DNA of 64,000 bases from Whitmania pigra (lineage: Eukaryota; Annelida; Clitellata; Hirudinida; Haemopidae): assembly GCA_021613335.1 (NCBI GenBank), contig JAJTWR010000028.1, forward strand, positions 96,001-160,000. Reading direction: 5' to 3'. The notes beneath the pieces were generated by a model, which saw only the letters and a list, made by a program, of their open reading frames with translations, searched no databases and had not been told where the DNA came from. Shown here in pieces: positions 13,433 through 26,283 of the stretch (position 1 is its first letter; every line of letters starts with the position of its first letter). The position numbers and the translations under genes were made by a program.

Positions 13433-16400
13433 TGAAAACAGCTGCCTTAGCGTTCGTTTTTGCCATTATCACAAATTGCAATTTACAATCAGGTAAGAAA
13501 TATATCACATCAGATAATTGCCTAATAAACGCAATTAGCTAATTTAAATTTTTATAATATTAGAATAACTTAAAATTATATATAATATAAAATTTTAGTA
13601 AATCTAGCATTTAGGAGACCAACACATCAGACTGTGCCATTCAGTCGGAATGTGTCTCATTTGGCTGTCGATGGAAACATTAGTACTTGTGCCATGCTTG
13701 TTGTTGACCCTTATTATTATGATGTAAGAATTGTGGCATCCTGGAGCGTTCAGCTTGATCAAGTTTATGATATAAAGAATGTAATCATCGCGTACGATCT
13801 CTTTTCGCCTTGTAAGCTTTTTATTACAACATTAAAGTAGCTAATGCCGGGATTATAATAAACGAATACAAATGCAGGCGTCACCCGGTTTTTTAAATGG
13901 ATAATCAAATAATCATAATCAAAATCACATTAACCTACTTTTAATTTATTAACTTACTACTGCTTTATTTCAATGTTCTTAATATTTATTGTATTTTTCA
14001 TTCATTTCATTTCTTTATTTTTTTAATTTATTTTATCTTGACAGACTATGAGTGTTACAGCGCATTGCAGTGCCTTGACAGCTTACGACCTAGGATAAAA
14101 AAAAAAACAGGAACGTAATTTTGGCATTCTCCAAGGGGGCAACATCTTGCACAGCTTCAGGAGTTGAATTTTTTGGCTTTTACCCAAAATTCATGAGGGC
14201 AGACCCCTTATTTTTGGCCATTTTGTGGTCCGGCTTTTTTGGCACCGTTGCCCCCCCCCCCCCCCTCCAAATTACGTCCCTGTATTAAAGGCACTTTAAA
14301 TATTTGCTGAATGAAATTTGAAATTGGCTATCATTAGCTAGTCACTTATTTCTAGCATTGATAGATTATCAAGCGCACAATAATGATTTAAAACTCATTT
14401 CTGCGATAAAGAGATAAGCCTAGCTAAACGGCGCGTTGAATCGGTATTGCAATACAATCGGAACAAATTTGAAATCCAAATAATTTCGTTATTCCGCGAT
14501 TGTTAATTTCCTTTCACCATCCACTAAAATAAAATTAAATACTTTGTTCGATTAATTTTCGATTTGTAAATAAAATTTTTACAGTTATGACATTATAACG
14601 AAACTGTTGATCCAAAATAAATCAAATGACCCTTAAGGTCAACATATTTTACGATGTAACTTTTTTTTTTTAAATCTTAATATAGTCATAAATAATCTCA
14701 ACAATTTCATCATCTACGTCTCAACTGATTCACAAAAATACGTAAACTGTTTCCAATTTGATAATATATCCATGATTTACAGAGGTAAGATTTTGTTACT
14801 GCATTCACATTTGTCCAATAATTTATACGATAAACATTAATGTGTTAATATGTGTTTGTTTTTTTTTTAATCCAGTTCGTTCGTGTGTTCAGAACGAGAT
14901 CGCCACAATGCCTTTTAGTTTACTATGATCACGCTATGAATACTTTGGCAACATAACGTCATAACAGCCCGGCGACAAAACAGCCCCGTCAAAATAACCT
15001 GGCGTCAAAATAGCCCCATCAAAATAGCGGTAAAATTGGTTCATTGTGGATTTGTTACATGTCCACATGACGTGATGATAAGGTGAGTCCGATAAGGTGA
15101 TTCACTTTGTGTGGCTCGAATATGTTGTACGTCAATCTATAACATAGATTTAATTCCAATTCCAAATCAATCCCTTCAAGTTGCACATTGCAACGGGAAC
15201 TCGGGGAAGAAAATTAAATAAAATCAAAAGAAATTAAATGAGTGGCTGGTAAATTCTCTTTGTGCAGATTGTACATGTTGCTTGTCAATCGATAATTTAT
15301 ATTAAAATACCAAGTTGAAAAATCCATGTAAAGTGGGGAAATAGCAGGAATCCTAATAATATATAAGATATTTTAGACGACAAATCTTACACTTAATGAA
15401 ATTCTCTGATACCAATTAAGCTCAAAACGGTCATAAAAGTATTCAAACCACTAACTTCGAATTAAATTTGGATTCAGTTATCAGTTAATGTATTCAACTC
15501 ACAAAAATGTTTTTTAAGTACAAAAATATTTGTTCTGAGCTATTTTGTCCTGGGCTGTTATGACGGATCACCGGATACTTTGGCACTTAAAATATAAGCA
15601 TGCATAAGTAAAGAAATAAAGAAAAGACAATTTTAATCTACTAAAAATCTTGCACATGAATGTAACTATTAATTGGAAATTTAAAATCTAGCTGGCACAA
15701 CATATTTTCAGGTTGGTCCTTGAATTTATCATGCGAAGAAAATGCTGTTGGTAACACGGTTCACATCGTGAGAAATGGAGGACCCAATCTTAATAGATTT
15801 ACATTTTGTGAAGTTTACATTTACGGGGAGGCAAACCATGACATAAGTGAGTCTATTGGTCAGTTTGGTCTGACGATACTGAGCCTATGTTATTCCACAA
15901 ATAATGGAAATGCATTAATGATGTTTTATTAAAAACGTAGCAAATAATGCCTTCTTCGCAACTCATTTAAATTATTAATAAAAAGGCAAGACATAAAATA
16001 ATTGCTTCACAATATTTTTTGTAGTCACCTTGCCATATAGGAGACCGACAGTTCAAAATGGTTTGGTATTAACGGGATTATCACCTTCAGCTGTCGACGG
16101 AAAATTAGAAACTTGTACAAGAGTTAGGGCATCCCGAAATCAAAAAGCTTGGTGGCGTGTGACACTGGATGATACTTACGCGATTTCAAATATCTCCATA
16201 TATTTCAATCCATTCGATAATGGTAAGGCAATATTGGCAGTAATAATAGTTTATGGGTTTTCATAAACTAGTATTTAATATTATTGGTTTGCTTATTGAT
16301 CTGTTTCACTGGATTCATAAATTTTCATAATTTCGATTAATTGTTGTTTTCTAATGGATTAATGTTTGCATACTGTTTGATTTTGATTTAAATTATTGAA

Positions 16401-19262
16401 ATTTCAAGCAGACTATTTATGATATGACATAACTTACGTTGATTGCTTGGTTTTCTGAAGTGAGCTCAATTTAACGAGATTTGACTTCAGATGTCCTCTA
16501 TCTAAATAATTTCAACGTTTACGTGTCAAATGACAAAGACAATTTTGAACAGCAATTTTGCGCTTCGTTTGATGGTAATGTGTCAGCGACAGGTGAAAGT
16601 GTGAATTTATTGTTAATATTATTGCTTACTTTGTCACACAAATCTCTATCTTTTAGATAGATACATCAATTTGACATGTGTTCGACATGTTGCCGGTGTA
16701 TACGTAACAATAAAAAAAATTGGAGGATCAAAACCGGAATGGCTATACTTCTGCGAAGTTTTCATCTTCGTCAAAAGAGAGGATGGAGGTTTGTTAATTA
16801 TTGCAGTATAAGATCTGTCTATAACATAATTCATTTGGCATGCTTTGCAAATTTAAAAATCTAACTTAAATTTAAGATTGCACCGATGGTGCTATGACAT
16901 GCCCAGTGAATTCAAGGTGCATTCCCAAAGAAAATATTTGTGACAGAGTCAGAGATTGCGATGATGGAAGTGATGAGTTGAACTGCGGTTTGCTAAAAAT
17001 ATTGAAAATTTTTTTTTTTAAATAATTCTTTTCATTGCTTTGGCAACAAATTACTGAAAAAACAAAAAGCGTTATACTGCATTGACAATTGGCTAATTTA
17101 TTATTCAAAAATTCCATCTTATAAGCTTACAGTTTTTTAAACAATTTAAAAATGTTGTTTATTGACAAAAATTTGTCTACCAAAGCTTGTCTTTCATATC
17201 AATTCGCATGCAACAATGGACTATGCATACCTCAAGAATGGGCATGCGATGGAACCAAAGACTGTCCTGATGGAGAAGATGAAACCGAATCGCTGTTTTG
17301 TAAATGAATTTTAAAATATTATTTTGGAAGATATTTTAATGGTGAAATTGTTTGTTATGTAAAAGGTTCATGCTCGCAGATGGAGTTTAAGTGCCTTAAG
17401 TATCGGCAGTGCATCATAAAGGCGAAGGTCTGTGACGGTGTTAAACATTGTAATGACTCATCTGATGAAAACCACTGCTGTAATAGCTTACAGTTCATTT
17501 GTAGACGATTAGTTTTTATTGTTATTGATTATTGATACTGATTTTAAATCTTAAGTAAGAAGAAAGTTGTAACTACTGCAAAAAGATGTTTTATTTTTGC
17601 CTAGTGACGTTTGAAAACCAATCGAATATCGTCAAAGCAACTTTTCAAGGAGAAGACAATTTTTACATCTGCAGTACTCACTGGAATACTTTAATCGGTT
17701 TTAGAGCTTGCAAACACATGGGGAGAAGGTGTATGCGCAGTTAATTATAAAATATCTAGTTAAATTAAAGTAACATTGTTATTTAAACAGTTTTGTAACT
17801 GCCAAAAATTATTTGCGACTTCAAACATCCAAAATACTTACAGTAATACAAGACCGAAATCATATTGATTCAAACTTACCCATTATGCATTCGTTCGAAA
17901 AAAGGTTAAACTATGACTGTAAGAATTTTTATGACTTGATGACTTGTTTTAATATATTTTTAATGCCATTTTAATAGCTTTTTCATGTCATTAAATGTAT
18001 CTTACAGTGCATACTGCGAGTCTGGGCATTTTGTTAGCCTTGAATGTTCAGTTTCGAATGACGGTTAGCTGTCTAGTGCATTTTAGAATGACCTATTTAT
18101 AGGTTGTTAAATGAATAATTAGAAAATTAATGTAACACGTGAAATGTGATCTGTTTTTATTGGAATATTTTGCCAACATCTCAATACTTATTTTTATACA
18201 TAAAATTTTACTTTACTGATTTAGGCTGCGGTAAACGTAGCATCGATGAAACTAACCTTCCATACTTAATCAATGGAGATGTAGCCGAACCAGGTGCTTG
18301 GCCTTGGCACATACAGTTGCTTAAAGATGGATTCATTCAATGTGGTGGAAGTATTATAAACAATAATTGGATTCTCACTGCGGCACATTGCATTGAGTAA
18401 AACAAATAATTTGCAAATAATTCTGCATGCATCATTGTATTTCATAATTCTCCTTTGAAACAGGGATATACGTAACACTTCTGAAATAACTATTAAGGTT
18501 GGGACAAATTTACTTAATGATCCAAGGGCTAGGAGTTACCCTGTTGCTCGTATTATTCCATACCCCAGCTTTTCATATTTTAACCGTAGCGATGACATTG
18601 CGTTGATTCAAACCAGAACCCGAATTCCCTTTGGAATTCTAACTTCGCCAATTTGCTTACCTGATGAAGTGTTTGATGAAGACAAATTTATGACGTATAT
18701 CTACTGCGTTATAAGTGGATTCGGACGAATTAATAGAGGTTTGACTTTTGTTGTTGTTGTATGATTGAATTGTGTAATGTCGTTTCAATTATGAAATTTT
18801 TTTCTTTTATTTACTTTGTAGAAATTCTGCGCGGTTTTCCATCAAATTTAAGACAAGGGAGACAGAATTTAATGTCGAATAAAGAATGCTTACGAAATGC
18901 ATTAATGGATGATAGTTTATATAATGAAACCTACATATGGGGACAACTTCGAACGAACAAGTACATTTGTGCAGGATCCACACCGACATCATATGGAGTG
19001 AACGTTTGCCGGGTAAGATTTTTGAGGACATTGAAAGAATTTGATTTGATTTTATTTCCTGTGATTTGTTTCTATTGTTTCTCATTTTTAGGGCGACAGT
19101 GGAGGTCCTCTAGTTTGTAAAGACGAACATGGAATTTGGACACAAATAGGGATTGTAAAAAGTTTTTATCCAAGAAAATCAAATAAAATATGCGTTAATA
19201 ATGTTTATATGAGAGTCGATAGTTATTTAAATTTTATCAGGAGTACTATCCAAAACTTATAA
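13433..19262 (+). CDS. Mosaic serine protease, array gene C (FTP2-LDLa3-SRCR-S1 protease)
   Basis: Exons: 13433-13493, 13599-13811, 14686-14784, 15712-15846, 16025-16222, 16491-16592, 16657-16788, 16877-16987, 17186-17299, 17366-17479, 17605-17728, 17791-17904, 18008-18063, 18225-18396, 18464-18738, 18822-19012, 19092-19262; 2382 nt, 793 aa. Signal peptide [16 protein letters not shown]. Domains are as in gene B. The FTP exons are almost identical to those of B, while the protease exons have diverged ([15 protein letters not shown] against DIRNTSQISIKVGTN, then many changes). Catalytic motifs: [20 protein letters not shown]. Activation site LPY|LINGD; residue 189 Asn; 214-216 Lys-Ser-Phe. Introns 2 and 3 are enlarged relative to gene B by separate inverted-repeat insertions. 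Poly(A) signal at 19292. Confidence 0.92.
14107..14283. mobile_element. Short inverted-repeat element (MITE-like) in intron 2 of gene C
   Basis: The left end reads ACAGGAACGTAATTTTGG; the right end read backwards on the other strand is ACAGGGACGTAATTTGG. A 17-nt run of C lies near the right end. There is no coding capacity. The equivalent intron of gene B is much shorter and lacks it, so it inserted after the B/C duplication. A target-site duplication is not clear because the left flank is a poly(A) run. Confidence 0.65.
14951..15574. mobile_element. Inverted-repeat DNA element in intron 3 of gene C with 11-bp target duplication
   Basis: GTCATAACAGCCC near the left end (14958) faces GGGCTGTTATGAC near the right end (to 15564). 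Inside the left end, short AAAATAGCCCC/AAAACAGCCCC subrepeats occur. The 11-mer ATACTTTGGCA flanks it on both sides (14940-14950 and 15575-15585). The matching intron of gene B has one related site without the insert. At about 624 bp and with no open frame, it is non-autonomous; a 9-11 bp duplication would suit a MULE-like family (inference). Confidence 0.75.
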
Positions 19263-20953
19263 TGGTACTGACAATGATTGGTTCTAAGTTGAATAAATAC
19301 ATTTTTTATGAGTCGTTAATGTCATAACTGTGTTTTCAAACATCATCTGAACATGAAATAAATATAAACTATCCGAAATGATTAAACCAAAAATCACTTG
19401 AATTGGTTTATCAAGTCAAATGTACCCAAATCTACAACAATTAATTTAATAAATTGAATCTAACATTATTCATTTAACTGATACCTCTAAATGTCAAACA
19501 CTTCATCTCTAAGCCATGTTTGATAACAGGGAACGGTTTGTCATATTCGGACGATAAAAACTAAGTTCATGATTTTTATAAAGTGTAAAAGATATTAATG
19601 TTAATTAATTAATATTAATTAATATTGACAAATATTGACAAAAATATTTTTAGTCTTTTCGCCCAGCATCTCTTTCGGGTCTTAGAGCTGATGATATCAC
19701 ATACTAAGTTTGGGACTTTCTTCCGCTCCCTTGCATAAGAACTCGAAAGATCGGTTGTCAAACCGATTGTTTGGACTTTTTTTTTGAAATTCGGTTATAA
19801 ACGGTTTTTTAAAAAAAATTGTAATAATAATATATAATCTTGTGTAATAATATATATTGATTTTTAATATGTAAAATTTTTATTGATTCCATTTTACGTT
19901 TATGTTCCGTAAAACAATAAAAGTTCTCTGGTTTCAAATAAGTATGTTTTCTTCTTTTCCGTTTATTTCCTTTTTTGCTTCTAGCAACATGCCTGGTAGT
20001 GCTCATCTCCTTTAAACTTACTTTACTAAATCAGAGAATAAAAATGAGGCCATTTGTAACAAATGAAAGCAGGTTTTAGGGTGTAAGTCTTGAGTTATCT
20101 GAAGATGAGACAACAAACGAAGTTTCCCAGATTAAAAGAGAAATAGATCTCTATCTCACTTTACTTATGCCTTATTCTATGGTCAAACGCTCTCAGATAA
20201 TTTACGAACTTTTGATTTATTGGAAGCAGCAACAGAATGCCACGCCACTCTTTGCCAGACTTGCTAGAGGATTTTTTCTGCCCTCTTTCCTCTACTTCTA
20301 GCGAAAGAATGTTCTCGTCTTTAGGCAACATTGTTTCTATTTAAAGAACAAACCACATTCCAGAAACTATTTCTATTCTTACCTACTTATAGCGGAACTT
20401 GTCCCAATTAAAGGTTTAAAACTGGAACTATGTTTCTGAAGATGACATGAAAGAAGATGAAGAGACTGATGTGATTAATAATGTAGAATTTGTAGCACAT
20501 CTTCTGACGCTCAAATGAAGAATATATCATCAAAATGTGTTGAAATGATTACTTCAATTTATTTACTCTTATACAATACCACTCATGTACGTAACACCTA
20601 GAGAAGAGAAAAGTTCGATGCATTATTTTCAAGGGTGTTGTTTCCGAAAAATTTCCGAATATCCCCGATCTTTCGGGCTCGGTTTCCGAAAGTTCGGAAT
20701 AAAATTATTTCCGATAACGTACATACTCGAATAAAACCAAACGTCGAGGTCTCATGCTCATCACAAACTTCAACGTTTCCCTTGTGTGATCATTCTGATC
20801 GACAAGACGTGCAAGGACTCGGTCGAGAGACATTAGTTATTCTGATTGATAGTCAGGAGATTGTTTATGTATTACTTGGTTGCTTTTCGGTGACATACTC
20901 TGAACACGAGGTCAACTTGTAATAATGCAATATTACAGACAACATCTCATAAA
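19263..20953. other. Intergenic spacer between array genes C and D
   Basis: 1.69 kb, the longest spacer of the array. It contains a hAT transposase relic (20100-20440) and, at about 20629-20730, a stretch rich in TTTCCGAA/TTCGG words that may be an end of the same or another element. No array exon remnants seen. Confidence 0.5.
20100..20440 (+). pseudogene. hAT transposase relic (C-terminal dimerisation region)
   Basis: With one frame change near 20270, the translation gives the hAT C-terminal pattern: an acidic helix ending IYELLIYWKQQQNATPLFAR, then PLSSTSSERMFSSLGNIVS followed by a stop. The PxSSxxSERxFSxxG signature is typical of hAT transposases. No upstream catalytic part and no clear terminal repeats were found. 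It differs in sequence from the element at 3398-4643, so it is a second family or an older insertion. Confidence 0.75.
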
Positions 20954-23900
20954 ATGAAGATCTTGCTAATAACATTTTTGTTCTTAAATAATTGCAGCTC
21001 ACAGTCAGGTAAACCGTAATTAATGCTTTGAAATCAAATATAATTATATTAATAAATGTAATACATTTACGAACATATTAGCATTTAATTTTACTTAACT
21101 AATTCTTTAGTTTTATGTAAAATTCACTTGCTATCCTCATTTATGTCTTCACGTTTTTTCATCAAATTATAGTCAATTTAGCCTTCATGAGGCCAACATT
21201 TGAAAATGGAATAAAAGGAAAAGGTCGTTTGGCAGTTGACGGAAAAAATAGATCATGTGCCTTGGTTGGTGTGTCTGAAAATAAAAAATTTATCACGCCT
21301 TGGTGGACCTTACAACTGGACGGAATTTATTTTATAAAATCTCTCGTCATAGCCTACACTCCAATACATTCAAAATGTTAGTTGTTTTGCGGTAAATGTT
21401 AACTCTATAATGTAAAGAAATGATTAAAAATAATTTATTATTTTGAACCTATTTAGACAATTGATATAACTAAGCATCAAATTTGTAACGATTTTATTAA
21501 TGTTTAGCAAGCACCTTTTATCAAGGTGTCTCTACAAAAGAATGTTATGACTGATCTAGCTTGACAGCAAATGCTTTTAATTTCAGATGATTCGTTTGCT
21601 GAAAACTTTGTAATCTTTGCAGCAGTGGATTCATACACGCATTTGATACAATGCGCCGCTGTTCATAATAAAATTTCTCAACTCAGTGGTGCGATGCTAG
21701 TGAATTTTGTAAACATTCGTAAAATTACATTTGTAAACGATTTTTAGTAAAACTCAAAGTAGTTTCTTTGCTATTTTGATGTGACATTTAGATACTTTAA
21801 CTAATTGAATTATGACTGGAGGTCAACTAAAACGAATAGATCACTGATTAACTATTCGAACTATTAAAAAAAATTGTATTTATAAAATTAAATTTATTTT
21901 AAATTATATTATATTTACACTGCTACTGTTTAGTTGATTCTGTAAGCGTCACTTGCAATAACAACGTCTATGGTAATCTTGTGCACATTGTAAAAAGTGC
22001 TGGACCAAATTCTAATATCATGTCGCTTTGTGAAGTTAGCGTTTTTGGAGAGGCTAACACCGATACAAGTTAGTCACTGGCTTATTTTTGCATTTTCTGT
22101 TGCATAATATTGCACATGCATTATTGCATGTTAATGCCTACGACACCATATAATTAAACATTTATTAAAATTATTGTTAAATTTTTTCATTAATGTTGGT
22201 GTAATTACGGATAATTAATTTATTTAATCATTATTATTCATTATTTAAATTGTATAGGTAAATTAATAATAATAATAACATTATTATAATAATAATGTTT
22301 TTAATAATTATTATTATTATCATTATCATCATCATCATTGTTATTATTATTATTTTGTTTATAATAATTATTAATTATTATTAACATAATATTAAAATAA
22401 TAATAATATTATTATTATTTTGTGTATGTCAGTCACCTTGACATACAAAAAACCGACAGAACAAAGTGGTCTGATATATTCAAACCTATCGCCTCTGGCT
22501 GCTGACGGAAATTTAGAAAGTTGTACAAGAATCAGGGACCCCACAGGTGGAAAGGCTTGGTGGCGTGTGACACTGGATGATGTTTATGCAATTTCAAACG
22601 TTTTTATATATTTCAATCCACATGATTATGGTTAGACGATTTAGTGGTTATTTCTTGGGCAATTTATTTTTGATTATTTTTTTTTATTAACTAACGTTGT
22701 CACCTCGTTGTAAAAATGTTATCGTTCTGTCTTCCGCGATGATTAAGTAACTGTGACTTATCTTTTTAAATAAATTTAGATGCCGTACACATGGATAATT
22801 TTGATGTTTACATCTCGAATGATCAAGATATTTTGCAGCAACAGCTATGTAGTTCGATTTTTGGAAATGGAGCGTCTAAAGGTACGAAATTTATAAATAT
22901 TTGATTAGTTTATTAAATCGATTTAACTATCAAATTATAGTAAATGGTCTTATGTTGAAACCGTGGTTTCAATTAAACCAATTAAATGAATATATTAATT
23001 GAGAAATTAAAAATTTTGAAATGGATTTATTTTAATTTCTCGGTTTAGACGGATATATTAACATGACTTGCAATCATTTTGTGGCTGGTAAATACATCAC
23101 AATAATTAAAACTGGTGGATCTGATCGTAAATCTTTGTTTTTATGCGAGGTGTTTGCCTATCCAAAGCCAGACGAAAGAGGTACAATATTTATCAATATT
23201 CACTTCATTTAATGATATTCTATAATTATTACAAGCTATAAACTAACATTTAAGAATGCCTTAACGGCCAACTAAAGTGTCCGACATCGTCAGAGTGCAT
23301 CCCAAAAACCAAGATTTGCGATAGGGTCAAACAGTGTCCTGATGGTACCGATGAACTGAACTGTGGTCTGTCACCAATTTGAATTATCCGATTTTCTGTT
23401 AAAATTTTGATTTTGGCGATAAGAATAAAAAACTTCATTTAAGAAATTTTTTTTCTAGAATATATTTGAAATTATATTCAATTGTTATAGTAATAAATTG
23501 AAAACTAGTTCAGGCAAATATATCCTAATTATTTGTTGATTTATTATTTATTAAAGCTTGTCTTTCTTATCAATACAAGTGCAGCAAAGGATTTTGCATA
23601 CATAGAGACTGGCTTTGTGATGGAACTAAAGATTGCCCAAATGGGGATGATGAAGCATTATCAATTTGTAATATTTATTCATGTTTTATTTATATTTTAT
23701 TCGAAGCATTAAGTGTGACAAAGTTTTTAAATTAATTACAAACATTATAAGGTCTGTGCAAATCAGGTCAGTTTAAATGCCTTAAAAACAAAGTGTGCAT
23801 CGACAACATGAAGAGATGCGACGGTTTCATAGATTGTCCTGATTCTTCGGATGAATTCCACTGCCGTAATGCAAATTCACTATCTTTATTTTGTTATTAT

Positions 23901-25908
23901 ATGTTTTATGAAGTATTATTACGATTTAAAACTGACTGGCCGAGCAACAATATTTCTCTGCAGTGGAACTTGAAAAAGGATACCTTGACACACCAGATTT
24001 CGTCAAAGCGATATTTCAAGGAGAAGGTGATTTTTACATCTGCAATGAGCACTGGACAGCTTCTATCAGCTTCAAGGCTTGCAAACACATGGGCAGAGGG
24101 TACATGCATAAGAGATGTTTCATATAAATTTTATAAAACATCAATACGCAACATGGCTTGTTGTGTTGCTATTTTTTACATAGTTATTAAAATTGTTTTT
24201 TAAATGTGAAAGATTATTAAGAACCACTATGTTCGGCCGACTTCAAGCAAAGAAAATACTTGATGTAAAATCTTTTAGTTATACTCTGAAAGAACTTACA
24301 TCGATAATGGACTTGTTTGAAAAAAGGTTTGTGATTCAAGTTTTAATGAGCATCGTGAAACACATTGGATGACATTTATTCGACAGAAACGACTGCAGAA
24401 CTGGCCAATTTATACAACTTGCTTGTTACGGAAACACGGTAAACCAAGGTAGGGATATTTCACGTAGTTGTTTACAAAGTTTAAAATTGATATTATTAAA
24501 CATTTTGCACGAAAATGAAAAACATTGATGGGCAAACCCTTCAACTGCATTATTAATTATATTTCAATTTTTCTATTCTATCGGTAAATAAATGCCTGCG
24601 ACTTTGTGTAGCTTGCGGTGTACGTGGATATCCTGATTATCCTGAATCAGCCCTTCAATACATAATCAATGGAGACGCGGCTCAAAGGGGTGCCTGGCCA
24701 TGGCATGTGCAACTGATTATGAAAGAACGCCCTGCCTGCGGAGGAAGCATCATCAATTATTACTGGATTCTTACTGCGGCGCATTGCCTTTAGTAAAAAG
24801 ATTAAATTATTTTAGTAACCGAATGAAAGAGTACTGTTAGCCTAAGAAATTTATTAAACGATTTTGAAACAGCGACATAAGCAACGCTTCAGACGTGACC
24901 GTCAAATATGGCACAAATTTGAGAAATGACCCCGGGGTGGTGAACAGTCCTGTTACTCAAATTGTAATGCATCCAAACTTCACCGATTTTTTCAACCTCA
25001 ATGATGTTGCCCTACTCAGACTCAAATACCCCATAATGTTTAATGCCTTTACCATGCCAATTTGCTTACCTGAAAAATATTATAACGATACTAAATTGAA
25101 GTCATTTCGTTACTGTATTATATCTGGATTTGGAAACTTTGACAGAGGTTCAGCATTGTATTTCTAAAACCTGGGACATTATGAATCTATATATTTTTAT
25201 TCACTTGCAGCTTATGGTACTAGAAAGCCAGAAGAGTTACAACAAGGACGATTAGATTTACTGACTAACGAGGAATGCCTGACAAATTTAGCAAATGACA
25301 CCGATGATGATTATGAAGGCTATCTAGTAACAAATAAAATTGTTTGTGCAGGTTCAATACCCACAACATTTGGAATAAATAGTTGTAGGGTTAGAATTCT
25401 CTTTAAGTTTCTCACATTTAATGACTTTACTTTATTTTGCTGTTTTTTTTATAATTAATTAAAAATTTTGCAAAAAAAACTGTAGATTCAATAAAAGATA
25501 TTATCGTAGGAATTTATTTTGTTGGCCATGGAAAATCCAAGCGCCATCTTTCAGAATCTGATTACTTTTTGTTATCCTTACAGGCTTCATAAAGTTCAAT
25601 TTAATGCGATAACAACGTTATGAATCTTCCATTCATGATTTTAATTACTACAAATTCCTGTTTACTTTTCCTATGTTTAGGAAATCTTTTATAAATTGCC
25701 CCTTTTTGATTTAACTCGAAATTCAATTTCTAATTTTCAGGGTGATAGCGGCGGTCCTTTGGTTTGTAAGAATGAAAATGGAATGTGGACTCAAATTGGA
25801 ATTATGATGTCTTATTATAAAGGCAGAATTGAAGAGCATTGTTCTAACAGTATATTTGCAAGAGTCAGCGAACATTTGGATTTCATTAAAAGGGTTATCA
25901 GCAATTAA
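20954..25908 (+). CDS. Mosaic serine protease, array gene D (FTP2-LDLa3-SRCR-S1 protease)
   Basis: Exons: 20954-21008, 21173-21376, 21587-21688, 21934-22068, 22433-22630, 22780-22881, 23049-23180, 23255-23365, 23557-23667, 23752-23865, 23964-24099, 24222-24326, 24387-24448, 24612-24792, 24873-25147, 25211-25389, 25741-25908; 2370 nt, 789 aa. Signal peptide [21 protein letters not shown] domains carry [10 protein letters not shown]...WWTLQL and [10 protein letters not shown]...WWRVTL. Three LDLa modules and an SRCR segment follow ([21 protein letters not shown]). Protease motifs: [22 protein letters not shown]. The activation site is LQY|IINGD; residue 189 Asn; 214-216 Met-Ser-Tyr. Intron 16 is about 350 nt, longer than in the other copies. 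Poly(A) signal at 25975. Only 375 nt separate its stop from the gene E start. Confidence 0.92.
22240..22425. repeat. TAA/TTA-rich simple repeat in intron 4 of gene D
   Basis: Imperfect (TAA)n and (TTA)n runs with a short CATCATCATCAT stretch. It lies directly before the exon 5 acceptor at 22432 and leaves that acceptor intact. Confidence 0.8.
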
Positions 25909-26283
25909 ATAAGAATTTAAAAAAAAATATATTAAACGTTGACTCTCATTTTGAGTGATTGTGTAAAATTCGATAATAAAACAAAGAAAACCCCACAATT
26001 ATTATTATTTATCACTCGCGAATTGTAAATTTAATTTTGGAAATTTAAAAAGCACCACATAAAAATAATCAATGTAATTCAAATTTACGTTTGCATTTTT
26101 CTAATTATTTTCACATCAAAACTTGAATTATGATTAATTAAATGTATTCGAGGGGTGACCTAAAATCTTATTTTAGAAATTTCTAACTTAATCATATGAT
26201 AAATATTCTATCGATAAGAGGAAGATATAAAATATAAACCATAAAATTCAAGATTATTATTTTGAGTGCATTAATAATTCAGT

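Noticed and set aside
22240..22425. Palindromic TAA/TTA region as a hairpin regulatory element
   Set aside because: Better explained as an imperfect microsatellite in an intron.
23793..24203. Single 136-codon frame covering LDLa3 of gene D and downstream
   Set aside because: It reads through the exon 10 donor into intron; the paralogue-supported exon ends at 23865 and the SRCR exon at 23964 is in another frame.
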